Shown here piece after piece: positions 8,034 to 8,324 of a stretch of DNA of 8,324 nt. Within the stretch, counting starts at the first letter, position 1, and each line of letters starts with the position of its first letter. The translations under genes were made by a program, and so were the position numbers. Source of the DNA: Desulfovibrio sp. (lineage in GTDB: Bacteria; Desulfobacterota; Desulfovibrionia; Desulfovibrionales; Desulfovibrionaceae); the NCBI GenBank assembly GCA_022837365.1, contig JALHHV010000174.1:1-8324 (forward strand). The letters run 5' to 3'. A model generated the notes under the pieces. That model saw only the letters and a list, made by a program, of their open reading frames with translations, was not told the origin of the DNA and searched no databases.

Positions 8034-8324
8034 CTACTCGTTCCTCAAATACGGCGCGGGCTTCTCCTTCAGGGCGCGGGCCGTGCCCGCCAGGCCGAAC
8101 ACCAGCGCAAAGGCCACGCAGGCCGCCACCGTGCCCGCCACCACGCCGGGATACACGGCAAAGGGCAGCTTCAGCAGGCCGCGCACGGCGGCCCATGCGG
8201 CCAGCGTGCCCGTGCCCGCGCTGAACAGCCCGGTGACCAGGCCGGTGGTCAGGAATTCCGTGACCAGGGCCAGCAGGATGTCGCGCCGGGTGGCCCCGCA
8301 CACCTTGTAGATCACCGCGTCGTA
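8034..8324 (-). CDS. FtsX/YbbP-like ABC transporter permease, C-terminal fragment
   Basis: The last 96 residues of an inner-membrane permease; the 5' part lies beyond the right edge. YKVCGATRRDILLAL (residues 6-20 of the fragment) is the typical cytoplasmic turn before the penultimate helix in FtsX-domain permeases. Two hydrophobic segments follow (about 16-46 and 55-80), with the loop LLKLPFAVYP between them and the short basic tail LKEKPAPYLRNE, as in YbbP-type proteins. These permeases pair with a YbbA/LolD-like ATPase in export or envelope complexes. A GTG at 8315 is not the start: it lies inside the domain and the frame stays open to the edge. It is convergent with serS-tRNA-Lys. Subfamily and substrate cannot be fixed from this fragment. 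Confidence 0.8.
   Translation of the reverse strand, partial: YDAVIYKVCGATRRDILLALVTEFLTTGLVTGLFSAGTGTLAAWAAVRGLLKLPFAVYPGVVAGTVAACVAFALVFGLAGTARALKEKPAPYLRNE

Overview
This is high-GC bacterial DNA (roughly two thirds G+C by eye). Gene content and protein style suggest a sulfate reducer of the Desulfovibrionaceae (Desulfovibrio/Nitratidesulfovibrio type). The clues are a CooC-type CO dehydrogenase maturation ATPase, a NifX-like cofactor-binding domain, PilZ signalling and compact Desulfovibrio-like housekeeping genes. The placement is inferred from gene content, not from a marker phylogeny.

Layout from left to right. (1) A + strand cooC gene (123-965) is preceded by a 13-bp perfect hairpin; its usual partner, the CO dehydrogenase gene cooS, would lie upstream outside the window. 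(2) A bidirectional terminator (1038-1082) separates cooC from a convergent minus-strand operon read right to left: GT4-like glycosyltransferase (3567-2425), TatD-family metal-dependent hydrolase (2412-1591), DUF309 protein (1515-1090). (3) A strong minus-strand terminator (3653-3704) closes the next minus-strand gene (4603-3728), which joins an N-terminal NifB/NifX-type (DINIB) domain to a complete YchJ-like protein with two SEC-C zinc motifs. It has a good sigma70-type promoter at 4640-4667. (4) Divergently on + lies a small PilZ (c-di-GMP receptor) gene (4889-5287) with a structured 3' region and terminator. (5) A long AT-richer intergenic region (about 5491-5917) carries palindromes and a promoter, and leads into an unrecognised 139-residue gene (5918-6337). 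(6) After a C-rich, potentially G-quadruplex-forming spacer comes serS (6638-7863), then tRNA-Lys(UUU) five bases later (7869-7944), then a shared terminator. (7) The right edge holds the 3' end of a minus-strand FtsX/YbbP-like ABC permease gene.

Two observations stand out. As written, serS is not intact: residues 1-112 are in one frame and the rest is in another. A conserved stretch of roughly 17-19 residues is missing at the junction, which fits a net loss of about 52-58 nt (3n+1). Since SerRS is essential, this is either an assembly or sequence error, a deliberate edit, or evidence of a second serS. The other is the DINIB-YchJ open frame, which has a credible internal Shine-Dalgarno and ATG at the domain boundary, so it may yield one fusion protein, two proteins, or both. 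I see no mobile element, CRISPR array, phage gene or defence system here. Most of the window is ordinary chromosomal core, and I do not claim a new system.
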